Shown piece after piece: positions 1 to 7,124 of a stretch of DNA of 13,624 bases. The translations under genes were made by a program, and so were the position numbers. The stretch spans positions 1 through 13,624 of the forward strand of contig DASZHJ010000223.1 in NCBI GenBank assembly GCA_035938015.1. The letters are read 5' to 3'. The stretch's first letter is position 1. Each line of letters starts with the position of its first letter. The notes under the pieces are model-generated. The model worked only from the letters and a program-made list of their open reading frames with translations. It made no database searches and had not been told where the DNA came from. This DNA is from DASZHJ01 sp035938015. Lineage in GTDB: Bacteria > Pseudomonadota > Alphaproteobacteria > ATCC43930 > CGMCC-115725.

Positions 1-1313
1 GCCCGGGCGTCGCGTTCCACGACGGTGCCCCGCTCACGCCCGACGACATCATCTTCTCGATCGAGCGCGCCGACAAAGTGCCGAACAGCCCGGCATCCTT
101 CGCGATCTATACCAAAGCCGTCAAAGGCATCGAGGTGATCGACCCCCTGACGCTCCACGTCAAGACGGGGACGCCCTATCCGCTGCTGCCCAACGACCTC
201 TCGACCATCGCGATTCAGAAGAAACGCGCGGTCGAGGGCAAAGGCACCGAGGATTTCAACCGGGGCACGGCCGCGGTCGGCACCGGTCCGTTCAAGTTCG
301 TGGAGTGGGTGCCGGGGAACCGCATCGTGCTCGAGCGCAACGGCGCCTACTGGGGCCCAAAGCCTGACTGGGAAAAGGTCGTCATGCGGCCCATCACGAA
401 CAATGCCTCGCGTGTGGCGGCGCTGCTGGCGGGCGATGTCGACTTCATCGAGAACGTGCCGACCGCCGACCTGAAACGGCTCAAGGATAATCCGGCGGTG
501 CGGGTGGTGGAGACAGTGTCGAACCGGGTGATTTACCTGCATCTCGATAGCAACCGCGACCGGTCGCCGTTCGTCTTCGACAACGACGGCAAGCCGCTCG
601 CCAAGAACCCCCTGAAGGATCGCCGCGTGCGCCTGGCGATCAGCAAGGCGATCAATCGCCAGGCGATCGTGGAGCGCGTGATGGAAGGCGCCGCGATCCC
701 CGCGGGCCAGCTCCTGCCCGACGGCTTCTTCGGCGTCAGCCCGAACCTCAAGCCGGAGCGCTGGGATCCCGAGGTCGCGAAAAAACTGCTCGCCGACGCC
801 GGTTACGCCGACGGGTTCAAGCTCACCCTGCATGCGCCCAACGACCGCTATGTCAACGACGAGAAGGTGGCGCAAGCGGTCGCGCAAATGCTCACCCGCA
901 TCGGCATCAAGACCGACGTGCAGGCGATGCCGCAATCCGTCTATTTCACCCGCGCATCGAAGCTCGAGTTCAGCCTCATGCTGCTGGGCTGGGGCGCGGA
1001 CACCGGCGAGCCGTCCTCGCCGCTCAAATCGCTGCTCGCCACCAACGATCCCGCCAAGGGCATGGGCACCGCGAACCGGGGGCGCTACTCCAACCCGACG
1101 CTGGACGAGCTCCTGCAGGAGGCGCTCGCGACGGTCGACGACGAGAAGCGCTCCGGCCTTCTGCAGCAGGCGACGGAAGCCGGTATCAAGGATGTCGGCA
1201 TCATTCCTCTCCACTACGAGGTGACGGTCTGGGGCATGCGCAGCGATCTCGCCTTCGAGGGCAACACGAACCAGTACACTCAGGCCTTCGACATTCACCC
1301 CGTGAAGAAGTAG
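1..1313 (+). CDS. Peptide/nickel-type ABC transporter substrate-binding protein (family 5), 5' partial
   Basis: This is the periplasmic binding protein of a dipeptide/oligopeptide-type ABC importer; it captures the substrate and delivers it to the permeases encoded next. The first complete codon is at base 3, and 436 residues are visible before the TAG at 1311-1313. The coding frame is open to the window edge, and its first residues contain the family 5 block FHDGAPLTPDDIIFSIERA, so a GTG at 78 is internal and not the start. Family members are usually 500-540 residues, so the signal peptide and roughly 70-110 residues are missing. Other family hallmarks are GTGPFKFVEWVPG, the R(V)RLAISKAINRQAIV segment and LLADAGYADGFKLTL. 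The two permeases and two ATPases follow on the same strand. The substrate cannot be read from sequence; the hydrolase at the operon end hints at N-formylated or short peptide compounds (inference). Confidence 0.93.
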   Translation, partial: PGVAFHDGAPLTPDDIIFSIERADKVPNSPASFAIYTKAVKGIEVIDPLTLHVKTGTPYPLLPNDLSTIAIQKKRAVEGKGTEDFNRGTAAVGTGPFKFVEWVPGNRIVLERNGAYWGPKPDWEKVVMRPITNNASRVAALLAGDVDFIENVPTADLKRLKDNPAVRVVETVSNRVIYLHLDSNRDRSPFVFDNDGKPLAKNPLKDRRVRLAISKAINRQAIVERVMEGAAIPAGQLLPDGFFGVSPNLKPERWDPEVAKKLLADAGYADGFKLTLHAPNDRYVNDEKVAQAVAQMLTRIGIKTDVQAMPQSVYFTRASKLEFSLMLLGWGADTGEPSSPLKSLLATNDPAKGMGTANRGRYSNPTLDELLQEALATVDDEKRSGLLQQATEAGIKDVGIIPLHYEVTVWGMRSDLAFEGNTNQYTQAFDIHPVKK

Positions 1314-1317
1314 TGGA

Positions 1318-1335
1318 GATCGGGATTTCTCGATC
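1318..1335 (+). other. Short stem-loop after the binding-protein stop codon
   Basis: GATCGGG (1318-1324) and CTCGATC (1329-1335) form a 7-base-pair stem with one G-T pair and loop ATTT, starting 4 bases after the stop codon. No T-run follows, so it does not look like a complete intrinsic terminator. It may act with the larger palindromes downstream as an mRNA-stabilising or attenuating structure. Confidence 0.35.
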
Positions 1336-1349
1336 CACCACCGAGGTTC

Positions 1350-1460
1350 TCCCTCACCCCAACCCTTTCCCCGCAGGGGAGAGGGGGAAGCGCGCGCCTG
1401 CCCCTCGCCCCTTCGGGGAGAGGGAGGGACCCGGCGTGCAGCGACGGGAGGGCGAGGGGG
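1350..1460. repeat. Composite palindromic (REP-like) intergenic element
   Basis: Two strong hairpins lie between the binding-protein and permease genes. The first pairs 1363-1372 with 1376-1385 (CCCTTTCCCC / GGGGAGAGGG, one G-T pair, loop GCA). The second pairs 1402-1411 with 1415-1424 (CCCTCGCCCC / GGGGAGAGGG, one mismatch) and closes on a C(TTCG)G tetraloop. The outer ends CCCTCACCC (1351-1359) and GGGCGAGGG are also near-complementary. C-rich and G-rich palindromes of this style are dispersed intergenic repeats in many alphaproteobacterial genomes. Within an operon such a structure can protect the upstream binding-protein mRNA from 3' decay and lower downstream expression; that role is inferred here. 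Confidence 0.7.
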
Positions 1461-1488
1461 TATCTCGGTGCTCCCCTGCAAGGCGCCG

Positions 1489-2466
1489 ATGACCGTTTTC
1501 ATCCTCCGCCGTCTCATGCAGAGCGCCGTGGTGCTGGTGGCGATGTCGGCGCTGGTGTTCCTGGGCGTGTTCGCCATCGGCAATCCCGTGGACATCCTGA
1601 TCAGCCCGCAAGCGGATCAGGCGGAGATCGCCCGTGCGACGGCGGCGCTCGGCCTCGATAAGCCGCTCTGGCAGCAATACTTCGTCTTTCTCGAAAACGC
1701 GCTGCACGGCAATCTCGGCAATTCTTTCGTGTTCAACGAGCCATCATTGAAGCTGATCGTCGAGCGCTTGCCGGCGACGCTCGAGCTCGCCTTCTCCGCG
1801 CTGCTGATCGCCATCGTACTGGGACTGCCGCTCGGGCTTTACTCGGGTCTCAAGCCCGAGACCACGCTCTCCCGTGTCATCGGCGCGGGTTCGATCCTGG
1901 GTTTCAGTCTGCCGACATTCTGGGTCGGCATCATGCTGATCATGGTGTTCGCAGTAGAGCTGGGCTGGCTCCCCTCGACCGGACGCGGCGCCACGGTCCG
2001 CCTGCTCGGCGTTGACGTCAGTTTCCTCACTTGGGATGGGCTCAAGCATTTGCTGCTGCCGGCGATCAACCTCTCGCTCTCGCGCATCGCCCTGGTGATC
2101 CGGCTGGGCGCCTCGGGAACGCGCGAGGTCATGCACATGGACTACGTCAAGTTCGCGCGCGCCAAGGGCCTGCGTCCGCGCCGGGTGGTGCTGGTGCACG
2201 TGCTCGGGAACATCCTGATCCCCATCGTGACGGTGCTCGGCCTCGAGACCGGCGCAGTGATCGCCTTCTCCGTGGTCACCGAGACGATCTTCGCCTGGCC
2301 CGGGATCGGCCGGCTCATCATCTCCTCGATCACCGTGCTCGACCGGCCGGTGATCGTCGCCTATCTCATGATGACGGTCTTCCTGGTGATCCTGATCAAT
2401 CTGCTGGTCGACATTCTTTACTCCGTGCTCGATCCGCGCGTGCGCTATGGCGAGGCGCGGGCATGA
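1489..2466 (+). CDS. ABC transporter permease, DppB/OppB type
   Basis: This is one of two inner-membrane subunits that form the translocation pore of the peptide-type importer. The start is taken as the ATG at 1489, with AAGG about 5 bases upstream; it gives the usual N-terminus MTVFILRRLMQSAVVL with the first membrane helix. An in-frame GTG at 1468 would add seven residues (MLPCKAP) unlike the family. The 325-residue length is normal. Residues 218-241 hold the cytoplasmic EAA-type loop (DYVKFARAKGL...), which contacts the ATPases. Several hydrophobic segments are visible (about 10-30, 98-118, 137-158, 241-265, 288-312), and the C-terminus DPRVRYG is typical. The stop overlaps the next gene start by 4 bases (ATGA). 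Family assignment is firm; substrate is unknown. Confidence 0.94.
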   Translation: MTVFILRRLMQSAVVLVAMSALVFLGVFAIGNPVDILISPQADQAEIARATAALGLDKPLWQQYFVFLENALHGNLGNSFVFNEPSLKLIVERLPATLELAFSALLIAIVLGLPLGLYSGLKPETTLSRVIGAGSILGFSLPTFWVGIMLIMVFAVELGWLPSTGRGATVRLLGVDVSFLTWDGLKHLLLPAINLSLSRIALVIRLGASGTREVMHMDYVKFARAKGLRPRRVVLVHVLGNILIPIVTVLGLETGAVIAFSVVTETIFAWPGIGRLIISSITVLDRPVIVAYLMMTVFLVILINLLVDILYSVLDPRVRYGEARA

Positions 2467-3386
2467 CGACGCTCACCGAGGAACCCACGGTGATCGACGC
2501 CGACAGCGCCTCCGAGACGCCGTTCCGCCGCATTGTCGCGGATTTCTTCGGCTCAAAGCTCGCCGTTGCCGGTCTCGCGGCGCTGGCGGCGATCGTTTTC
2601 GTGGCATTCTTTGCGCCATGGATCTCCCCGCAGAACCCCTACGATCTCGCGGCACTCGACCTGCTGGACGGACGATTGCCGCCGGGCTCGGCCTCGGCCG
2701 ACGGTGCCGTCACCTATTGGCTCGGCACCGACGATCAGGGCCGCGACATGCTGTCGGCGATCTTCTACGGGCTGCGCACGAGCTTGGTCGTGGGCACGGT
2801 CAGCGCGGGCTTCGCGCTGGTCATCGGCACCGCGCTCGGATTGACCGCGGCCTATATCGGCGGGCGCGTGGAGACGCTGATCATGCGCCTCGTCGATCTG
2901 CAGCTTTCGTTCCCGGCGATCCTGGTGGCGCTCATCCTGCTGGCGCTTCTGGGGCAGGGCGTCGGCAAGATCGTCCTGGCACTGGTGGTGGTGCAGTGGG
3001 CCTATTTCGCCCGCACCGTCCGCGGCTCGGCGCTGGTGGAGCGGCGCAAGGAATATGTCGAGGCCGCGCGCTGCCTCGCTCTCTCCGACGCCCGCATCAT
3101 GCTGCATCACCTGCTGCCGAATTGCTTGGCGCCGCTTATCGTGGTGCTGACGGTGCAGGTGGCGCACGCGATCGCGCTGGAGGCGACGCTCTCCTTCCTC
3201 GGCATCGGCCTCCCGATCACCGAGCCGTCGCTCGGCCTGCTGATCGCCAACGGCTTCGAATACATGATGAGCGGGAAATACTGGATCAGCCTGTTCCCGG
3301 GCGTGGCGCTGCTGGCGGCGATCATGTCGATCAACCTGGTCGGCGACCGGCTCCGCGACGTGCTCAATCCGCGGCTGCAGCGATGA
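2463..3386 (+). CDS. ABC transporter permease, DppC/OppC type
   Basis: This is the second pore subunit of the importer. The ATG at 2463 overlaps the stop of the upstream permease (ATGA), implying translational coupling, and gives 307 residues, within the family range. The N-terminal cytoplasmic tail is followed by a membrane helix at about 33-52 and the family motif LGTDDQGRDMLS at 87-98, characteristic of DppC-like proteins. The EAA loop is at about 198-220 (YVEAARCLALSD... HLLPN), SFLGIGLP at 244-251, and the closing NLVGDRLRDVLNPRL at 291-305. The reading frame stays open far upstream inside the previous gene, but that part is an overlap shadow. It forms a heterodimer with the preceding permease and docks the two ATPases encoded next. 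Confidence 0.95.
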   Translation: MTTLTEEPTVIDADSASETPFRRIVADFFGSKLAVAGLAALAAIVFVAFFAPWISPQNPYDLAALDLLDGRLPPGSASADGAVTYWLGTDDQGRDMLSAIFYGLRTSLVVGTVSAGFALVIGTALGLTAAYIGGRVETLIMRLVDLQLSFPAILVALILLALLGQGVGKIVLALVVVQWAYFARTVRGSALVERRKEYVEAARCLALSDARIMLHHLLPNCLAPLIVVLTVQVAHAIALEATLSFLGIGLPITEPSLGLLIANGFEYMMSGKYWISLFPGVALLAAIMSINLVGDRLRDVLNPRLQR

Positions 3387-4369
3387 GCGCGGCATCGCCG
3401 CTGCTCGCGGTCGAGGACCTGCGCACGCATTTCTTCACTCGCCTCGGCGTGGTCAAATCCGTCGACGGCGTGAGCCTCACGGTGCGCGCGGGCGAGGTCT
3501 TGGGCCTGGTGGGCGAATCCGGCTGCGGCAAGACGGTGACGGGTTTCTCCATCATGGGGCTGGTCGATCCGCCCGGCCGGATCGTCGGCGGCCGCATCCT
3601 CTTTGAGGGCGAGGATCTCGCCCGCCTGCCGGAGGCGCGGCTGCGGGCGCTCCGCGGCGAGCGCATCGCGATGATTTTCCAGGACCCGATGATGACGCTG
3701 AACCCGGTGCTACGCATCGAGACGCAGATGACCGAGGCGATCCGCGCGCATCATCGCGACGTGAGCCACGCCGAAGCGCGCCGCCGTGCCCGCGACGCGC
3801 TGGCGCAGGTCGGCATTCCCGCGGCCGACGAGCGGCTCGCCGCCTATCCACACCAATTTTCCGGCGGCATGCGCCAGCGCGTGGCGATCGCGATCGCGCT
3901 GCTCAATCGGCCGGCGCTCTTGATCGCCGACGAACCCACCACCGCGCTCGACGTCACCATCCAGGCGCAAATCCTCTACGAGGTGCAGAAACTCTGCCGG
4001 GAGAGCGGCACGGCACTCATCTGGATCACCCACGATCTCGCGGTGGTCGGCGGCCTCGCCGACGCGATTGCGGTCATGTATGCGGGCCGCATCGTGGAGC
4101 AAGGGCCCGTCGATGACGTGCTCGACCGACCGCTCCATCCCTATACGCGCGGCCTCATCGGCTCGGTGCCGAGCCGCAACCGGCGGGGCGAGCCGCTCCA
4201 GCAGATCCCGGGCATGGCGCCCTCGCCCTTGAAGCTGCCGGAGGGCTGCAGCTTCAGGGGCCGCTGCCCGCGCGCCGACGCAAGCTGCATCGAGATGCCC
4301 GATCTCGCGACCATACTGCCCGGCCATCTCGCGCGTTGCGTCCATCCGCATCTGGAGGCGAGGCCGTGA
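3383..4369 (+). CDS. ABC transporter ATP-binding protein, DppD/OppD type
   Basis: This cytoplasmic ATPase powers the peptide-type importer. The ATG at 3383 overlaps the upstream stop (ATGA), giving 328 residues. The nucleotide-binding motifs are complete: Walker A GESGCGKT (44-51), Q-loop Q100 in FQDP, signature FSGGMRQR (159-166), Walker B LLIADEP (179-185) with catalytic E184, and H-loop H217 (ITHD). After residue 250 comes the oligopeptide/dipeptide transporter C-terminal domain with HPYTRGL and four cysteines (C289, C295, C302, C319). Equivalent cysteines bind an iron-sulfur cluster in at least one characterised oligopeptide transporter; the same is possible here but is inferred. It should pair with the next gene product as a heterodimer of ATPases. 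Confidence 0.95.
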   Translation: MSAASPLLAVEDLRTHFFTRLGVVKSVDGVSLTVRAGEVLGLVGESGCGKTVTGFSIMGLVDPPGRIVGGRILFEGEDLARLPEARLRALRGERIAMIFQDPMMTLNPVLRIETQMTEAIRAHHRDVSHAEARRRARDALAQVGIPAADERLAAYPHQFSGGMRQRVAIAIALLNRPALLIADEPTTALDVTIQAQILYEVQKLCRESGTALIWITHDLAVVGGLADAIAVMYAGRIVEQGPVDDVLDRPLHPYTRGLIGSVPSRNRRGEPLQQIPGMAPSPLKLPEGCSFRGRCPRADASCIEMPDLATILPGHLARCVHPHLEARP

Positions 4370-5373
4370 GCGCCGCGGCACCCCTGGTCGAGCTCCGCCA
4401 GGTCTCCAAGCGGTTTTCCAAGCCGCTCGACCTCGCCGAGAAGATGGCGCGGAGCCTCGGCGCGCGCGTGCATGAGCCCGTGGTCCACGCGGTCGATCGC
4501 GTCGATCTCCAGGTGTTCCCGCGCGAGGTCGTGGGTCTCGTGGGTGAATCCGGCTGCGGCAAGTCCACGCTGGGCCGCATCGTGGTCGGGCTCTACGAGC
4601 CCAGCGACGGCACGGTGCTGCTGAAGGGCAGGGACCGCGCGGGCCTCGCGCGGGACGCCCGGCGCGCGGCGCAGCTCACGGCGCAGCTGATCTTCCAGGA
4701 CCCTTTCGCTTCACTCAATCCGCGCCTCAAAGTGCGCGAGATCGTGGGCGAGGCGCCGCGCGTCCATGGGCTTGTGCGACGGGAAGGCCTCGACGCGTTC
4801 CTCGACGATCTCCTGCGTCGCGTCGGCCTCGATCCCAGCTACACGCGGCGCTATGCCCATCAATTCTCGGGCGGCCAGCGCCAACGCATCGGCATCGCCC
4901 GGGCGCTCGCGGTCAGTCCGGAGTTCGTGGTCTGCGACGAGCCCGTGGCGGCGCTCGATGTCTCGATCCAGGCGCAGATCATCAATCTCTTCATCAAGCT
5001 GCGCGAGGAGCTCGGCCTTGCCTACCTCTTCATCAGCCACGATCTCGGCGTGGTCGAGCACATCGCCGACCGGATCCTGATCATGTATCTGGGCCGCATC
5101 GTCGAGAGCGCGCCCGCCGAAGAGCTGTTCCGCGAGCCCAACCATCCCTATACCCGGGCGCTGCTCTCGGAGGTGCCGCGCCTCGATCAAAGAAAGCGCC
5201 GCTTCACGCCCGTGAAGGGCGAGATACCCTCGCCCCTTGACCCACCCGGCGGCTGCCATTTCCATCCGCGCTGCCCCCATGCGATGGAGCGCTGCCGCCG
5301 CGATGCGCCCGCGCTTCGGGAAATCGCGCCCGGCCGCCTCTCCGCCTGCCATTTGAACGATGGAGCCCCATGA
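4366..5373 (+). CDS. ABC transporter ATP-binding protein, DppF/OppF type
   Basis: This is the second ATPase of the importer. The start is taken as GTG at 4366, which overlaps the upstream stop (GTGA) and has GGAGG at 4354-4358, 7 bases before it; an in-frame ATG at 4336 would add ten residues unlike the family. The product is 335 residues. Motifs are intact: Walker A GESGCGKS (60-67), Q-loop Q111 (FQDP), signature FSGGQRQR (167-174), Walker B FVVCDEP (187-193) with E192, and H225 (ISHD). The C-terminal domain carries HPYTRAL and four cysteines (C297, C303, C310, C328) spaced like those of the partner ATPase. The insert between the first strand and Walker A (about 18-42) is long, as in many OppF-type proteins. 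Its stop overlaps the hydrolase start. Confidence 0.95.
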   Translation: MSAAAPLVELRQVSKRFSKPLDLAEKMARSLGARVHEPVVHAVDRVDLQVFPREVVGLVGESGCGKSTLGRIVVGLYEPSDGTVLLKGRDRAGLARDARRAAQLTAQLIFQDPFASLNPRLKVREIVGEAPRVHGLVRREGLDAFLDDLLRRVGLDPSYTRRYAHQFSGGQRQRIGIARALAVSPEFVVCDEPVAALDVSIQAQIINLFIKLREELGLAYLFISHDLGVVEHIADRILIMYLGRIVESAPAEELFREPNHPYTRALLSEVPRLDQRKRRFTPVKGEIPSPLDPPGGCHFHPRCPHAMERCRRDAPALREIAPGRLSACHLNDGAP

Positions 5374-6239
5374 GCATCGCCGACCGCACGATCCCCGGCG
5401 TTCTGTTCCGCGCCAATCCCAAGGCGGCGGAAGTGCCTTTGGTCTTCGACTCCCCGCACAGCGGCACGGATTACCCCGAGGATTTCGACCACGTCTGCCC
5501 GCGCCGCGTGCTCCGCACGGCGGAGGATACGTTCGTTCACGAGCTCTACGCCGCCGCGCCCGCGCACGGCGCCACGCTGATCGGCGCGCTGTTTCCGCGC
5601 AGCTACATCGACGCGAACCGGCATTTGACCGACCTCGATCAGGGGCTGCTCGCGGAGCCCTGGCCCCACCCGCTCAATCCCGGCGTCAAGACCAAGCTCG
5701 GCATGGGCCTGATCCGCCGCCTCGCGGTGCCGGAGCTGCCGGTCTACGGCCGCAAGCTCGGCGTCGCCGAGGTGCAGGCACGGATCGAGCACTACTACCA
5801 CGCCTATCATGACGAGCTCGCGAGCGCCGCCGACCGGTTGCATGCGCGCTTCGGTGGCGTCTGGCACATCGATTGCCACTCGATGAAAAGCGTCAGCAAC
5901 GCCATGGCGAATGAGGGCGCGGGCGTCAGCCGCGCGCACTTCGTGCTCGGCGACCGCGACGGCACCACGTGCGCGCCGGAGCTCACCGACTTCGTGCTTC
6001 GGTTCTTGACGGGCCGCGGCTACGACGTCCGCGTCAACGACCCCTACAAGGGCGTCGAGCTCGTCCGCCGCCACGGCCGCCCGAGCGAAAATCGCCACAG
6101 CCTGCAGATCGAAGTGAACCGCAAGCTCTACATGGACGAAGACAGATTCGATCGGAACGCCAATTTTCCGAAGCTCAAATCGGACCTCGACGCGCTGGTG
6201 GCGGCGCTCGCGGGCTTCGCACGGGAGCGGATGGCCTAG
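5370..6239 (+). CDS. N-formylglutamate amidohydrolase family protein
   Basis: This family (Pfam PF05013) hydrolyses N-formyl-L-glutamate to glutamate and formate, the last step of one histidine-degradation route, and related members act on other N-formyl amino acids. The 289-residue product shows the family signatures in order: SPHSG (28-32), an acidic E-D pair at 52-53 before VHEL, DANRH (81-85), HIDCHSM (166-172), GDRDG (194-198) and LQIEVNRKLYM (245-255); the His and acidic residues are the expected metal ligands. No signal peptide is visible, so it should be cytoplasmic. The ATG at 5370 overlaps the stop of the upstream ATPase (ATGA), so it is translationally coupled to the transporter. 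No hut genes are visible beside it. Acting on imported formylated substrates is an inference from context. Confidence 0.9.
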   Translation: MSIADRTIPGVLFRANPKAAEVPLVFDSPHSGTDYPEDFDHVCPRRVLRTAEDTFVHELYAAAPAHGATLIGALFPRSYIDANRHLTDLDQGLLAEPWPHPLNPGVKTKLGMGLIRRLAVPELPVYGRKLGVAEVQARIEHYYHAYHDELASAADRLHARFGGVWHIDCHSMKSVSNAMANEGAGVSRAHFVLGDRDGTTCAPELTDFVLRFLTGRGYDVRVNDPYKGVELVRRHGRPSENRHSLQIEVNRKLYMDEDRFDRNANFPKLKSDLDALVAALAGFARERMA

Positions 6240-6262
6240 GGTGCGCTAGCGCGCTTCTGCCT

Positions 6263-6337
6263 CGTCATCGCCGGGCTTGTCCCGGCGATCCGCTCGCGAG
6301 AGCGCGTGAATGCTCGCCACGGACGCCAGGCATGACG
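6263..6337. repeat. Palindromic intergenic repeat with CGTCAT/ATGACG ends
   Basis: This roughly 75-base element lies just downstream of the hydrolase gene. It has terminal inverted repeats CGTCAT (6263-6268) and ATGACG (6332-6337). Inside are a perfect 9-base-pair hairpin, ATCGCCGGG (6267-6275) with CCCGGCGAT (6281-6289), loop CTTGT, and a second hairpin, CGCTC (6291-6295) with GAGCG (6300-6304), loop GCGA. Elements beginning CGTCAT followed by a GCCGGGCTTGTCCCGGC-like hairpin are abundant in Bradyrhizobium-type and related genomes. It may also terminate or stabilise the operon transcript, although no T-run follows. A 10-base palindrome GCGCTAGCGC sits just before it at 6243-6252. Confidence 0.65.
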
Positions 6338-6381
6338 CAAATGGAAAGGCGCCGGCAGTCTCGCGCTCCTCCCGGTGGCGC

Positions 6382-7122
6382 TTAGTTCCTGGTGTCCGCG
6401 CTCATTATTCCCATCGCCTCTGCGAAGGTCAGCTTCGTTCTCAGTAGTTCGTCGACGGGCCAGCGCTTTTTCTCGAGGAAGTAGGTCACGAGCAGGCGAT
6501 ACCTCGGATAAGCGCCATACTTCTGCATCATCGGGATATCGACGGGTCGGTCTCCGAGCGCATCCCGCAGTTCTTCAAAAGATTCGCGGGTTTCGATGCC
6601 GACATAGTCGGGAAAGCCTTCGTGCACCCATTGGGGTTGGCGTTCGGAGGCTATGACGCCGAGGTGCTCTCCGACGATGATGTGCGTGAGTTCGTGTGCG
6701 CAAAAATAAGCGAGCGTGCGCGGTGGCGTCGTGACGTAGCCCCACTTTATGAGCCGGCCCGTCTCAAAATTGGCACCGCTCAAGAAAGCATCGCCGCCGA
6801 GACCGTAATAGTAGGCCACGCCCCCGGCGCTGGGCGCCGGGAGAAAGAACAAGCGATGACGCCAGGCCTCATTGGTCACGTAAACATGATATTGGCTACT
6901 TTCCGCCTTGAGCGGGGACCGCGCCAGCAATCTCTCGCAGTCTCGAAGAAACCGTTCTCCGCCGGCTGCCGGAATGGGCTGATCGGAAGCGACGACAATC
7001 TTGCTTGAGCGCGCCGTATACGCGAAGAGCGGCGCAGGCCATAGGATGAGTTCAACGGCCACCAACACCGCCACGGCCAGCGCCATGCTTGACCAAAGAA
7101 GAACCCGCTTCAGTATGTCCAT
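6382..7122 (-). CDS. Predicted membrane-anchored HExxH metallopeptidase-like protein
   Basis: The product is 246 residues with an N-terminal hydrophobic segment at about 7-34, likely an uncleaved anchor or signal peptide placing the rest in the periplasm. The core contains HELTH (H143, E144, H147), the zinc-site motif of metallopeptidases, and 21 residues later WVHEG (165-169), where E168 fits the third zinc ligand of gluzincins of the peptidase MA-like type. The downstream FPDYVG resembles the EGxAxY pattern of that group. No closer family is recognised and the substrate is unknown. The ATG (complement of 7120-7122) lies only 2 bases after the stop of the LysR gene, so the two are probably cotranscribed. 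Base composition is lower in GC than the flanking operons. Whether it is catalytic or a repurposed fold is not known. Confidence 0.75.
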   Translation of the reverse strand: MDILKRVLLWSSMALAVAVLVAVELILWPAPLFAYTARSSKIVVASDQPIPAAGGERFLRDCERLLARSPLKAESSQYHVYVTNEAWRHRLFFLPAPSAGGVAYYYGLGGDAFLSGANFETGRLIKWGYVTTPPRTLAYFCAHELTHIIVGEHLGVIASERQPQWVHEGFPDYVGIETRESFEELRDALGDRPVDIPMMQKYGAYPRYRLLVTYFLEKKRWPVDELLRTKLTFAEAMGIMSADTRN

Positions 7123-7124
7123 CG

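Noticed and set aside
78..1313. Start of the first binding protein at GTG 78
   Set aside because: The frame is open to the window edge and residues before it match the family, so the true start lies outside the window.
2553..3395. 280-codon open frame on the - strand opposite the second permease
   Set aside because: His/Gln/Arg/Asp-rich translation with no hydrophobic or domain pattern; shadow of the permease gene.
5187..6098. 303-codon open frame on the - strand opposite the hydrolase gene
   Set aside because: Antisense shadow of a strongly supported gene, with no motif and no plausible ribosome site.
6375..6656. 93-codon + strand open frame at the end of the metallopeptidase-like gene
   Set aside because: Overlaps the C-terminal coding part of that gene and shows no domain or ribosome site.
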